64,000 nt of DNA from Undaria pinnatifida (lineage: Eukaryota; Sar; Phaeophyceae; Laminariales; Alariaceae): positions 3,390,061 to 3,454,060 of the forward strand of contig JABAKD010000024.1 in NCBI GenBank assembly GCA_012845835.1, written 5' to 3'. This document shows, piece after piece, positions 35,501 to 47,300 of this stretch. The position numbers and the translations under genes are program-made. The stretch's first letter is position 1. Each line of letters begins with the position of its first letter. The notes below the pieces were generated by a model that saw only the letters and a list, made by a program, of their open reading frames with translations, was not told the DNA's origin and did no database searches.

Positions 35501-38173
35501 TTGTGCAGGATCTGTTTATAGATCAAATAGATGCTATAGCTGCCATCATGAGATGTTGTGCAGGATCTGTACGTAGAGAGTACAGGTCCGAAACCCTTGG
35601 GAAATTTGCTGGATCATACAGATCGTACGGTTCCCACCGGGTAACATGAGGTAAACCGTACAGACCTTCCCTGAGATATCTGAATCATCGCCTGGGGTTC
35701 TGTGTGATCTGTCTGACTTGTGAAGCAATGTTGAGGAGAAGATTATTAGAGGTAGGGAACCGAACCAAGCATAATCTGGCTTTTATTTCGAGAGATAATT
35801 TCGGAGGCGTTTTGGTTCATAACTCTGAGGTTGAAGAATTGGCATTGATTGCATCGGCTTGACGGTTCTGGTGGATCGTGTTAGCGGCTATACCAAGTGG
35901 CCACAGCACGGAACGGTGCTGGCAGACTGGTAGAACACGCGAGCAGACAGTCGTGCTGTTGCTAGTAGCTGGCCGGCAGCTGCGGGGCCAGGTATTCGTG
36001 ATTTCTGCCTGACTTGTGAAACAGCCTTTTCTTGGTGCACCCACTCGTTTAGGGACAAACTGAGTGCTGAGTGGTACGAGTAACGCGCGCAGGCGTAACG
36101 CCCAAAGCCTTCTCACGATTACGCCTCAACCCGAAAATGTCAAAAGTGTCGCTCAAGTCCTTGCTGGTGTTCGTTCTTCCCATGCACGGCGCTGTGTAAC
36201 TACCGTTTCATAATTGCGGCGCAACCGCATTTCATTATTTTGCTGTGTCCCTTGGTTGATGTAGAGTAACATCTTCTCGCGGTTGCGGCGCAACCCGAAG
36301 GTATGTTATATCCATTGTAAGTCGCACGTTGTGTGTAAATAGATGCCATCACTGCACGAAAAAATTGGCACAATTACAATGTGTTGGTAATAGTGCGGGG
36401 GTGGAATAAACTGTTGAGTTCAGCTTTGTTTATGTTTTTTTGTTTTTTTTTCAATCCTCCAGCGAATGGGGAAAATTAACGCTCAAAAGCTCAGCACGCT
36501 TCTACAAAAGGTAGTTTTATATATTCAGGTGTGCCGATTTACCTACGTTGTAGATATTCAAACCGGCGCTAGCTGGCGTGCTCCTGGGTTCCCGTGGTAA
36601 CTAGAGACGGCGCGAGCTGGTTAATGCTAGTTCAGGACATTAATTAATTGCTGCCTTCAGGGGAGTTGCTACAGAAGTACGTAACAATGCACGGTAGGGG
36701 GCTGCACTTTTTGAACCAAGCGTTTCTTACCGGTTGAGCTCCTCCAGTGTTTGAACTATCGGTTAGCATGATATTCTCACGGGTGTGCCTAGTATCTGTT
36801 CCAGGATTAGCGCGGAGAAGTGCCGATCGGGCTGCGGGAACGAATGCCTTGGAAGGCATGTGTCGGGTGAGATATTGAGCTCCTCATGCTTGCAGCTCAG
36901 AAACTTCTTAGAATGTTCTGCACCCCCTTAGCGTGGGAGGACTCCAAGTGCAGAAAAATACGGTTTCACGCATGCTCATGGTTGCGGCGCAACCCCAAAT
37001 GTGACCCGTGCCTTTCTTTGCAGGTGTTCTTCCAGGGCACGACGCGCAAGCTGAAGGGGGACTGCTCCCCTCTAGACATCGGACACGCCTGCCGCCTAGG
37101 GGAAAACCGAGTGGAGCTCTACAGTTCCGACCCAGACTGCCACGCCGTGGTGGTTCAGGTATGGTTTCGTGAATACCTGGTATATGACGCTGTTTTTCGC
37201 TACCCTGGTACGTAGCTTCACACCGTTCGTCCCTCGAAGAAAAAATAGTTAGTGCTTGGGGGATTACGGTAGTATGGATTGCTCAATGTATTTCGCCCAC
37301 TACTATGTAGCAGTTGTTTTAATATTGTTTGGTGTTGTGCTTTGTGTGAATAAATTGCTAAATACCTGGTACGTCGTTTGTGGCACCGACAAAGCGCGTG
37401 TAAATACCGGTCGCCCCGGTGGCGTATCAAGTTATCCTCGAACCTGTATAGATCAGTTTCGTGAGTTCGAGCCCCCCCGAGTGCATACTCGTACTCGTAT
37501 GAATTCGTGGGGAATTTTTCTTGTGCACAAATTGACTTGCGGAAAGCGCGAGAGCGTGAGTTAGCAACACTCGATGGAAAATCGACGAGCAGTGGGATTG
37601 CTGAACCCTACGTATGCGCGATGAAAATTGAAGGCAAGAACCGGGGGGAAAAGGACGACTCCTGTGACCACGGCTTGTCCAAAAGCTGGAACGCAGAAGT
37701 GTGAGAAAAACAAAACAAAAATACTTGGCTCTTTAGTTAAAATAGTATTGTAAGCATTTTTTTTTTTTACAATACAACATAGAATGACAAAAAGACACTC
37801 AATTTTGCAAGCTGCGTGTGATGCTTCGATAGCGCGTGCGCGCCGACCTACATGTGTCTTGTATACGGGGGAAATGTTTTATGTTTTGTTGTTTTAGTTG
37901 TTGGTGCCAGGCGAAGAAGACGCGACAAAACTGGGGTGGGAGACAGGACACCGTCTGTTTTTGTCGTTGTTCTCGTGTTTTAACCCCTTTCGTACTGTAT
38001 CCACACGTTGGGGATAACATTCTTGGAAAATGTGAGGGTGATTTTGTTCCCGCGTCAACCGCGTTAACATAGTTTGAAGACCGTTGACCGTTACCGTTGA
38101 GTTGTGGAAAGTTTTGGTCGCACCCCACCCCGCCCGGGTTGTACGGAGCGTGGTTGCTAAGAAGTATATTTGG

Positions 38174-38205
<32 letters not shown>

Positions 38206-38291
38206 GGTGTTGGTGTTGGTGTTGGTGTTGGTGTTGGTGTTGGTGTTGGTGTTGGTGTTGGTGTTGGTGTTGGTGTTGGTGTTGGTGTTGG

Positions 38292-38328
<37 letters not shown>

Positions 38329-41300
38329 AGTGTTAGTATTTAAAATACGTGTCGGTGTTAGTGTTGGTAATGATGTGGTGTTGGTGTGGTTGGTGCGGGT
38401 GTTGGAGGTAGTGATAAGTGTTGGTGTTGGTAATGCTGGTGTTGTCATTGTTGTTGTCGTTCCGTTGTCCGTTCGTAGCAATCGTTCGTTGGTTACCCAA
38501 GCATTTGTTTGATTAGTAATTCCTTGCCTGCTACCTTGTGCCAGTGTCTCTGAACCGTGCTGACTTTCTTTCGTTCTTCCTTGACGTGTTTGTGTGCCCC
38601 CACCTTTTTTTTTTTTGGCCAGACCGTGAGGCTGGTCGGTGTGGACGAAGTGCTTCGGAATATCAAGCAACGCTCTCACCTCACGAAAAAGGTCAGTCTA
38701 CAATTTTTCTCGCTCGAGACATGGTGATAGTGTCTGCCGCATTTGTAGGGCAGGGAGTTGGCTAACTCAACGTCCCTGACTAGACTTTGAGCATGGCATT
38801 GGTACCTGTTGTAGTCGGATGCCTGGTGCGTTTTATTTGTCTGCTTGAAACTTGTAATATACACCAGGTATATATTTTGGAAAGTCGTGAACGAAACGGA
38901 AGGTTTGCTTTTGATTTTCACGCCATTTCCATTTGTTTTGCTTGCGTTTTCTTGTTTTTGTTTTTTGTTTTGGCGTGAGCAGATGCCCTCCATCGAGTGA
39001 CGTGATGTTCAAGCGGTGCCTCGATTTCGTCGCTGGGTATAGTAATATTTTTATAGAAATATAATATAGAAGAGAAAAATGGGAGATTTCGGAAAAGAAA
39101 AATTGAACGAAATGAAAAATGGATTTCAGACCGGTGACATTGGAAGGCCAAAAGTTTGAAATTCCCGAAGATCCCAGCTAAAGTTTGCCACAACGGTCGC
39201 CTATGGGCCCAATTTTGTAGATTTGTTCTTTGGACCTTTGCAATTTTTCGGATTTTTTTTTTTCACGGCGATCTTGACGAACATCTGCTTGAGAATTTCT
39301 CAAGCAGATCTTGGATTAGACGCGGCTTGATTTCGTGTTCTCCACACACTTCTTTTGACAAAATCAACGACATCGTCGTGAACTCTGAACGTGGCGAGCT
39401 CGTTAGGGCCTCCGACCCCCCCTTGGTGTACAGTGCTCACTCTACGGCCGGTGATTCGTGGCGGGCGCCGATCAGGCTTCTGTTAAAAACACATTTGGCG
39501 GCTAATGTGTAGAACACTGAGACAATAACTCTATCGCCTCCCACCGGGCGAAATAAATGATTTTGAGAGGTGACGGAAGACCACAGGACAACACAAGCAA
39601 CCTCTCACGCCCTAGGGCATGGATCGAGATGGATTCTTCAGCGCTGTCACCTATACTCATGTGACCTCTTCCGGAACGACGAGGAGTGACGATGGGTTGT
39701 CTCTTTCTCGAGATCGAAGGTCAATCGTGTTTGGTGGACGATGTTGATCAAGGCTTGATCAAAAATTGACAAAGTGACCCATTGGACCGCATGACCCCAA
39801 AAAAGGGCCAGAAAAAAATGTCAATTCTTCCCCATAGCGACGTTACCCGGAATCTTTCAGCAAATTAGCCCCAAAAAAGGTTTGGAATCTTTTTGGCCAA
39901 ACTTTCGGCTTTCCATTAGCATCGGTCTCACATCGTTTTTTTTTTTTTCATTTTTGCTTTTGTTTTGGCGTGAGCAGGAGGCCCTTCGACGAGTGAAGCG
40001 ATCGTTCAAGGGGTGTCTCGACCTCGATGTCGCCGCGGGCAGCAGCGAGGAGGAGGAGGAGGAGGAGGAGGACGATGGCAACGGGGACAGCGACGATGAG
40101 CTCATGGCGACGTGCACGAGGCTTTCCCTGCGATGTCCGCTCGGTCTTGTGAGTGGCGGGTTTTCTCATGGGTCTGTTTTTTGCTTCGTCGTCTTTGTTT
40201 GCCGTTGATTAACCCTGTTGCTGACGAAAGGCTAAGGCCTGCCCTCCACTAATTTCAAGCTGTTTTCCCGAACAATGTGGTCGTAATTGTGAAGGAGTTA
40301 AACTAACCCTTTTTACGTTCTGCTGCTGAATGCATGCGACACTAATTCCAAGTAGTTATGTCTTGGCCCAAAGAAGCCTTGACGCGGCCGAAAAGACCGG
40401 TCTCCTGTGTACAATGACGTAGTTGCTTAGACCCCCCCCCCTGTCCTTTCTGCAATGTTGTTGAGTTTCAGGTGTCGATAACGTGCCCGGGTTGACGGTT
40501 AGAGTAACACTAGCATGTATAGGCCACACGAACCGTTGACCCGCCCAAAAATCCCGGTCTCCTATAATATAATAGCACTTTTGTGTAGACCCGACCTTCC
40601 CCCCGCCTCCCCTCCGCAATGTTGTGGAAACCCGGGTGCCGATAACGTGCCCGGGTAGAGGGTTACATTATAACTAGTATGCATAGGCCAAAATAGGCCT
40701 TGACGCTCCCATAGGGTACGCTATCCTAGGTTTAACCATGATACAAGTTTAGACCCCTGCCCCCCGCCCCCGTTTCCTCCGCAATATTGCTGAAACCCAG
40801 GTGCCGCTTTCTTGCGCGGGCAGAGGGTGATTATCAAATGCTTCGACCTGTAACCCCCGCCCTACCCATCTCCTTCCCTCCTCTCCCCTCCGCAATGTTG
40901 TTGAAACCTAGGTGCCGATAACGTGCCCGGGCAGAGGGCGATTCTGCAAGCATCTCCAGTGCTTCGACCTAAAAACATTCCTTAATTTTAACAAGGACTG
41001 CGCCGGGGCCGCGTGGAAATGCGGCGTGTGCAACATGCCTCTTAGACCCGGTGAGACCTGTGGTGCTGTTGCTGGTTGTGGGGGGAAGGGGGGAGAACGG
41101 GGGGTAGAGGGGGGGAGGGGGGCAGGGATGGGGGGGAGGTGGATGGTTGGGAGGGGGTTGGGAGCGGGGGTTAGGGGTGGTAAGGAATTGCAGCGTGTGT
41201 AACACGCCTCTCTAACCAGATAAGAGTTGTGGTGCTGGTGGTGCTGGTGGTGGTTGCGGGGGGATGGGGTGGATTGGGCTGGGTTGGGCTGGGTTGGGCC

Positions 41301-44300
41301 GGGTTGGACTGAGCTGGATTGGGCTGGTTTATGGAGGGGTGGTTGGGGGGTTGGGGAGGGGGGCGGTTGGCGGGGGAGGTGGTGGTGGTGGGGGGGGGGG
41401 GGGGGGGGGGGGGGTTGTTGGTAGTGGCCGTGGGTGGGGGGACTGGGGTGAGGGGAGGATGGTGGTGCTGGTGGTGTTGTTGGTGATGGTGGCAGCGTTG
41501 GTAAGGTTGTAGATGTTGCGTCGGTGCTTTTTCTCTTTGGTGAGGTGTTTTGTATGAGTGTCCTCCTCCTTATCATCCTTCCCCCCGCCCCCCCCCCCTC
41601 GTCTCGTTTTTAGTTTGTTTTCTTCCACCTGTAGCGGACCTTGTAGTTGATGTCATGCACTTACTAGGGCGAGGTGATCCGCACCTTGGAGGAGCAAGGC
41701 TTGATCGACTAGGCCTTTCAGCCCCTTTAGAGCCCCAAAACCCCTCCAAATACTAATTCGAAGTAACTCTTACCCCAAAAAGGCGTTTCCGTTGGTAAAG
41801 GCGTTAATCCGCCTGCTCGTTATCCTCCTTTTCCTTATGATCCTCTTGTGTACCCCTCCTCCTCATCCCCCTTTTTCCACCCGGCCCACATATTTTTTTG
41901 ACGCTTTATAGCGGACCTTGTAGTTGATACATACTTGGACGAAGTGGTCCGCACCTTAGAGGAGCAGGGGCTCACCAACGAGGCAGAGGAGGTGGAGATT
42001 CACAAGGACGGTCACTGGGACCCCATCCTCGAAGACCAGAAGGTATTGCGCGCAAGTTATGTCGAGATGTATGGAGGATTATACCATCCTGCACAGAAAT
42101 GTACCACCCCGATCCGGAAATATAAGAAACGTTTTGTTTTAATATTGATGTGCAAAGGTTGCTTATAATCACAGACATATTGGTAACGACTATTTGAGCA
42201 TTCATGTGTTTTATTTGCCCTGTTGGAGGTGTCTATTGGGAGTAGGAACGGTGGTCCATCTCAAAAGGGATGCATGGTCAACGATCAAATAACTAGGGCA
42301 AGCATCAATGAGTATGCTCCCAGTGGTCGGTGCTTTTCCGTCCAGAATGGCTGTGTCCTTTTCGCTAGGCTTATAGACTCTATACCGTCGTGGACCAAAG
42401 TGTAGGGACCATTTGAGTGTTCATGTTTTCACCCGAACGGCAGAGGTGTACCCTTTTTTGCATCTGAGACTCCTAACCCTTTGAGGAGCTCTGTACTAAT
42501 CATAGTATATACGTGTGTCCTACAACCGGTCGCCCCGGTGGCGTATCAGGTTATCCTCGAGCCTGGTGCAGGTCGGTTTCGTGAGTTCGAATCCCCCCGA
42601 GTGCATACTTGTATAAATTCGTCGGGGAATTTTTCTTGTGCACAAATTGACTTGCGGAAAGCGCGAGAGCGTGAGTTAGCAACACTCGATGGAAAATCGA
42701 CGAGCAGTGGAATTGCTGAACCCTACGTATGCGCGATGAAAATTGAAGGCAAGAACCGGGGGGGAGAAGGGACGACTCCTGTGACCACGGCTTGTCCAGA
42801 AGCTGGAAAGGTCAAGTGTGCAACCTTATACTAACTTGAAGTAAATTTGTAAAAAAATGGGTTTCCAGTTGTTGAGGAGACGCGTGCTACGATATTAGAG
42901 GTGCCCCACTTTTTTTTGCTGAGGTTACTCAAGTTGGGAGCTCAACACCTCTCCCAAAAGCTGATTTGGAGAAAAATAAAACTGCTATTATCCCGGATGA
43001 AAAAATCCCATGGCCTAGGTATACAACAAGAATAATCATGCAAAAAGAAATTGGCGTTCTTTTCCCGACGATATTGGGGTTAAGCAGCCCCGTCATTCAG
43101 AAAACGTTTTCGCCAGAAAGAGGTATACCTTAGCACAATCTACGACGAATTTTGGGTTAAGGAAGCCCCGTCATTCAGAAAACGTTTTTGCCAGAAAGAG
43201 GTATACCTTAGTAGAATTTACGACGATTTGGGGTTAAGGAGCCCCGTCATTCAGAAAACGTTCTCGCCAGAAGGAGGTATACCTTAATACAATTTACGAT
43301 CATTTTGGGTTAAGGAAGCCCCGTCATTCAGAAAACGTTTCAGGCGAAAAGTGCTACCTGTATAGTAGCATACATCCTTTCCTTGAATATAGTATAGGGA
43401 GGCATTTTGGGACTCTAAAGGGGTCAAGGAAAACCGACAAAATGTTGTATCTTATGAAGCATCCCAGGGCCTAGGCATGCTACAACGAAAAATACTGCCA
43501 AAAACATCGTTGACCTTCAAGAGGATGTGGCTTGACCCCTTTAGAACCCCCGAAACCCCTCCCTACACTAAGTTCAAGTAATTTTGTCCCCAAAAAAGGT
43601 TTCCAGCTGTAAATGCGTTAATGAGCCCCGTCTTTTAGAAAACGTTTGAGCCAAAAAGTGCTCCTGCTACCTCCATCGCAGCGTACGTCGGGGTCCACGG
43701 CTCTCCAGACGTGGGTGGAGAATTTCACCGGTCCAACACTACTACCGACCCCGGTAGCGTACGTCGGGGTCCGTAAATTTCCGTCCAGCATGATATCCAC
43801 TATTACTATGCGTTTTATGCCCCTATTGTAGCATACACGTCGAGGTCCGTGCATTTCCGTTCAGTGTCATATCCACTACGCTTGGAAACTAGCAACCCTT
43901 TCATAACCCCTTTAGAGCCCTTAAACCCCTCCCTGCACTAATTCCAAGTGGTTTTGTCCTAAAAACGGGTTTCCAGCTGTAACAGAGTTGGCTCGCACCC
44001 TTAATAATCAGTTAACCTTACCCCCTACCTTTAGAGCCCTCAAACCCCTCCCTATACTATTTCCATGCGGTTTTGTCCCAAAAATGGGTTTCCAGCTGTT
44101 AAGGCGTTAACCCGTACCCTTAATAATCAATTCACCTCACCCCCTACCTCTAACCATAACTCTTTTACAGTGGGTACCCCGACTTCAGAGCGCCTCGCGA
44201 CAAGCCGAAACATGCGCTCTTTACCCCTTTAGAGCCCCCAAACCCCTCCCTATACTATATCCAAGTAATTTTGTCCCCAAAAACGGGTTTTCAGTTGAAA

Positions 44301-47300
44301 AGGGTTAACTGCATAGTTCCCTTATCTGGAGTGGGAAATATACCATAGCGTTTTGGTATAGGCGGGGCACTCCGATTTGACCGCTCCTAAGTTCCGAACG
44401 GTCTTATCCTGGGCGCTCTTATATCGGGGGTGACCACTGCGAAACCCCTTTCCAACTCTTGGCGTTATCCTAGTGAAGTTCCAAGTCCTTTGTCCCCATG
44501 TCTGGAGTGCGGTGCTAAACGGGTTAACGCGGTGGCGGCAGGCGGGCAAGGGTAAAAGGGTAGGCGAGATCGGGAAAAAATAAAAAAAGTCAGAAAAATC
44601 TTTGGGCGAAAAAGTACTTGGTACCACCTATCGTGGAACACGCCTCCAACCATCAACCCTGCTCTGATCCTTAGGCCGTTGTGTATGGTACCGCGATCCA
44701 GGTCACAGATGTTCCTGACATTCGTTTCACCGCCTAAAGATCAAGATGCCGACGCAAGATTTCCAGTGTGTATGGTAAAAACAAGTCCAGAAGCAGAAGC
44801 TAACAGTATTGTTCAATGTATCCGTTGACATTTTTTCGAGGGGCGGTTGTATGATTTCGAAAACCCGAATCACACACAAACGCGCCACAACACGCTACAG
44901 ACCATGGCGATCAAGGTGCGCGAGGGTCAAGCGGCAGCTGCTCGGCAAATGTCCCAGGGGGCTGCCGCATCTTCGCGAGTTACTGCTGTGCTGTGCGTGT
45001 GTTCCCGGGGGGGCAAATTTGCGGCCTAACCTCGAGACAATATCTGGAGAAGAAATACCTTGTCCCGATCTCAGCCTGAGATCGGGACGAAACACCCGTT
45101 TTCGATGGATTTTCCGATCTTGAAAGTTGTCAGAACCAACATTCGTCTCCGCATGCAGTGTACACAGATCTTTCTTGGGGCGAATCTTGTAGAGATCAAG
45201 ATCTATGGCCTACATCGGGGTACCGTAAACATTGGCGTTAGCTCTACCGTTAACGAGGGCTTTTCACGGATGAACCGACCCGGAAAACCTCATGGATCGG
45301 ACCGGGTCGAGTCAGGAAGTGGTCCAAATCTCACGGGATCGGTCTCGAATCCGGTCGGGAGGTTTTCAAATGTCACGGGTCGGGTCGGGTCGAGTCGGAT
45401 CACCCTGACACGACCCGGCCCGCAAGAAATGACCCGACCCGTGAAGGCACTGCCTTTAATCTCATTGGGACTTGACGAAAGTGTACTTGGTAGGGACCAA
45501 AAAAAGACGATTGCGATAGGTTCAGGTGTCTGGCATTAGCGTGTCAGTCTTGTTTTGCCCTTCGCAAGTCTCGAAGAGGTTAATCCGCTGCTTCAATTGC
45601 CGAACGTGCCCCCGCACTATAGTAGCTCCAAGTGGTTTAGACCCAAAACGCGTGCGTGTACAGTGCTGACGGGTTATAACCCGAAGCCTTAACCCCTTAA
45701 GAACCCCTCCTATACTAAATTCAAGTAATATTGTCCCCCAAAACGGGTTTCCCGCTGTGAAGGCGTTAAGCCTACCCATAACCCTACGTCTCAAAACCCT
45801 TCCTTTTAACCCTAGCTAACCCTTTAACCGCTGCGACGGCAGGCGGGCAAGAGTAGGCGGGATCGGAAGAAGACTCAGGCGGCCGCTGCTGCTGCTAGTG
45901 GCGGTGCTCAGGGGGGCATGTCGACATCGCCCGATGTGATTGGTGTCCTCGAGAATGGAGGTAAGAGTGAGTGGTACAGTGGGGTGGGATGGGGTTGGGT
46001 TGGGTTCGCTTGGCTTGGCTCGGCTTGGCTTGGCTTGGCTCGGCTTGGCTTGGCTTGGCTTGGCTTGGCTTGGCTTGGCTTGGCCTGGCTTGGGTTGGGT
46101 TGGGTTGGGTTGGGTTGGGTTGGGTTGGGTTGGGTTGGGTTGGGTTGGGTTGGGTTGGGTTGGGTTGGGTTGGGTTGGGTTGGGTTGGGTTGGGTTGGGT
46201 TGGGTTGGGTTGGGTTGGGTTGGGTTGGGTTGGGTTGGGTTGGGTTGGGTTGGGTTGGTTGGTTGGTTGGGTTGGGTTGGGTTGGGTTGAGGTAGGTTGG
46301 GTTGAGGTAGGTTGGGTTGGATTGAGTTGAGTTGGGTTGGGTTGGGGGTGGTTCGGGGTGTGGTGGTGCGGAGTAAATGCCTCCCCGTGGTGTGCCCAGC
46401 GGATCGTGGAGAGGTGAGGAATGTCCGAGGAACCTCGTTCGCATGTCGTCTAGGCTTTGCTTCTGTCTCCGCCCTCTGAGTAACGTGCGCGACCTCAAAT
46501 CGAAAGTCCTGCGAGGACGTAACTAACGCCCTTTTTTTTCCCCTCTTGTATTCTCTATATCCGTTTTGAGTATCGCGTATGAAATGATAGCTCAAATCGG
46601 AAATCGTAACGTAATGTGTTTCTTGCTTCCGGTTCTCCTTTTGCTCCCACCCCCAGGCGGCAACCCGGAAGACTCGGCGGTAGATTTGGATGGAGACGAT
46701 GCTGTGAGTGTAGCCGTTGGCGGGGGCGCGGCGGTCGACTCTAGCCCCCCCCCTGCTGCGCCAGGAGCACCAGCAGAACCAGCTGAACCTGAACACGAAG
46801 TGTTCGACCTCTCCCTCGACAGCGACGAAGACGAGGAACCCCCCGCCCCCATCGCCCCCCCTCCCGCCCCTCGGCCGGTAGACAACACCCTCGCCTCTGC
46901 TGCTGTTGCGGCTGCTGCTTCTGCCGCGGCGGCTGCCGCGGTATCCCCCTTGCTCTCCCCGGTTAACGGCATCGGTGGAATTAACGGCAGCGGAAGCAGC
47001 CACGCGGCGGTAGAAATTGGGAGCACCAGCAGCAGCAACAGCAGCCTTTCTAGCACTGGTGGTGGCGGCGGTGTTGATGTGGGCGGCGGTGACGTCGGCG
47101 GCGGTGGTAATGGTGGTGGCAGCAGCAGCAACTCGGCTGCGGTGATGCAGTTTCGAATTTCCGACATTCTTTCGGGAGCGAGCGCCTCTGAAAAAGCCCG
47201 ACACCCCGCGCCCGCAGCCAAGAACGGCGACAGCAGCAGCGGACGGCAACCGTTGGAGCTCCCCCCACCTCCCGCCATGGACTCGGCGAACGCTTCTGCG

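Noticed and set aside
37894-38679. Asn/Thr-rich 261-codon minus-strand frame
   Set aside because: Covers the (GTT)n/(GGTGTT)n microsatellite, antisense to the ligase gene.
44674-44740. Possible extra ligase exon (AVVYGTAIQVTDVPDIRF)
   Set aside because: Preceded by a fair acceptor but it reaches a stop without a donor, and exon 10 to exon 11 is in phase without it.
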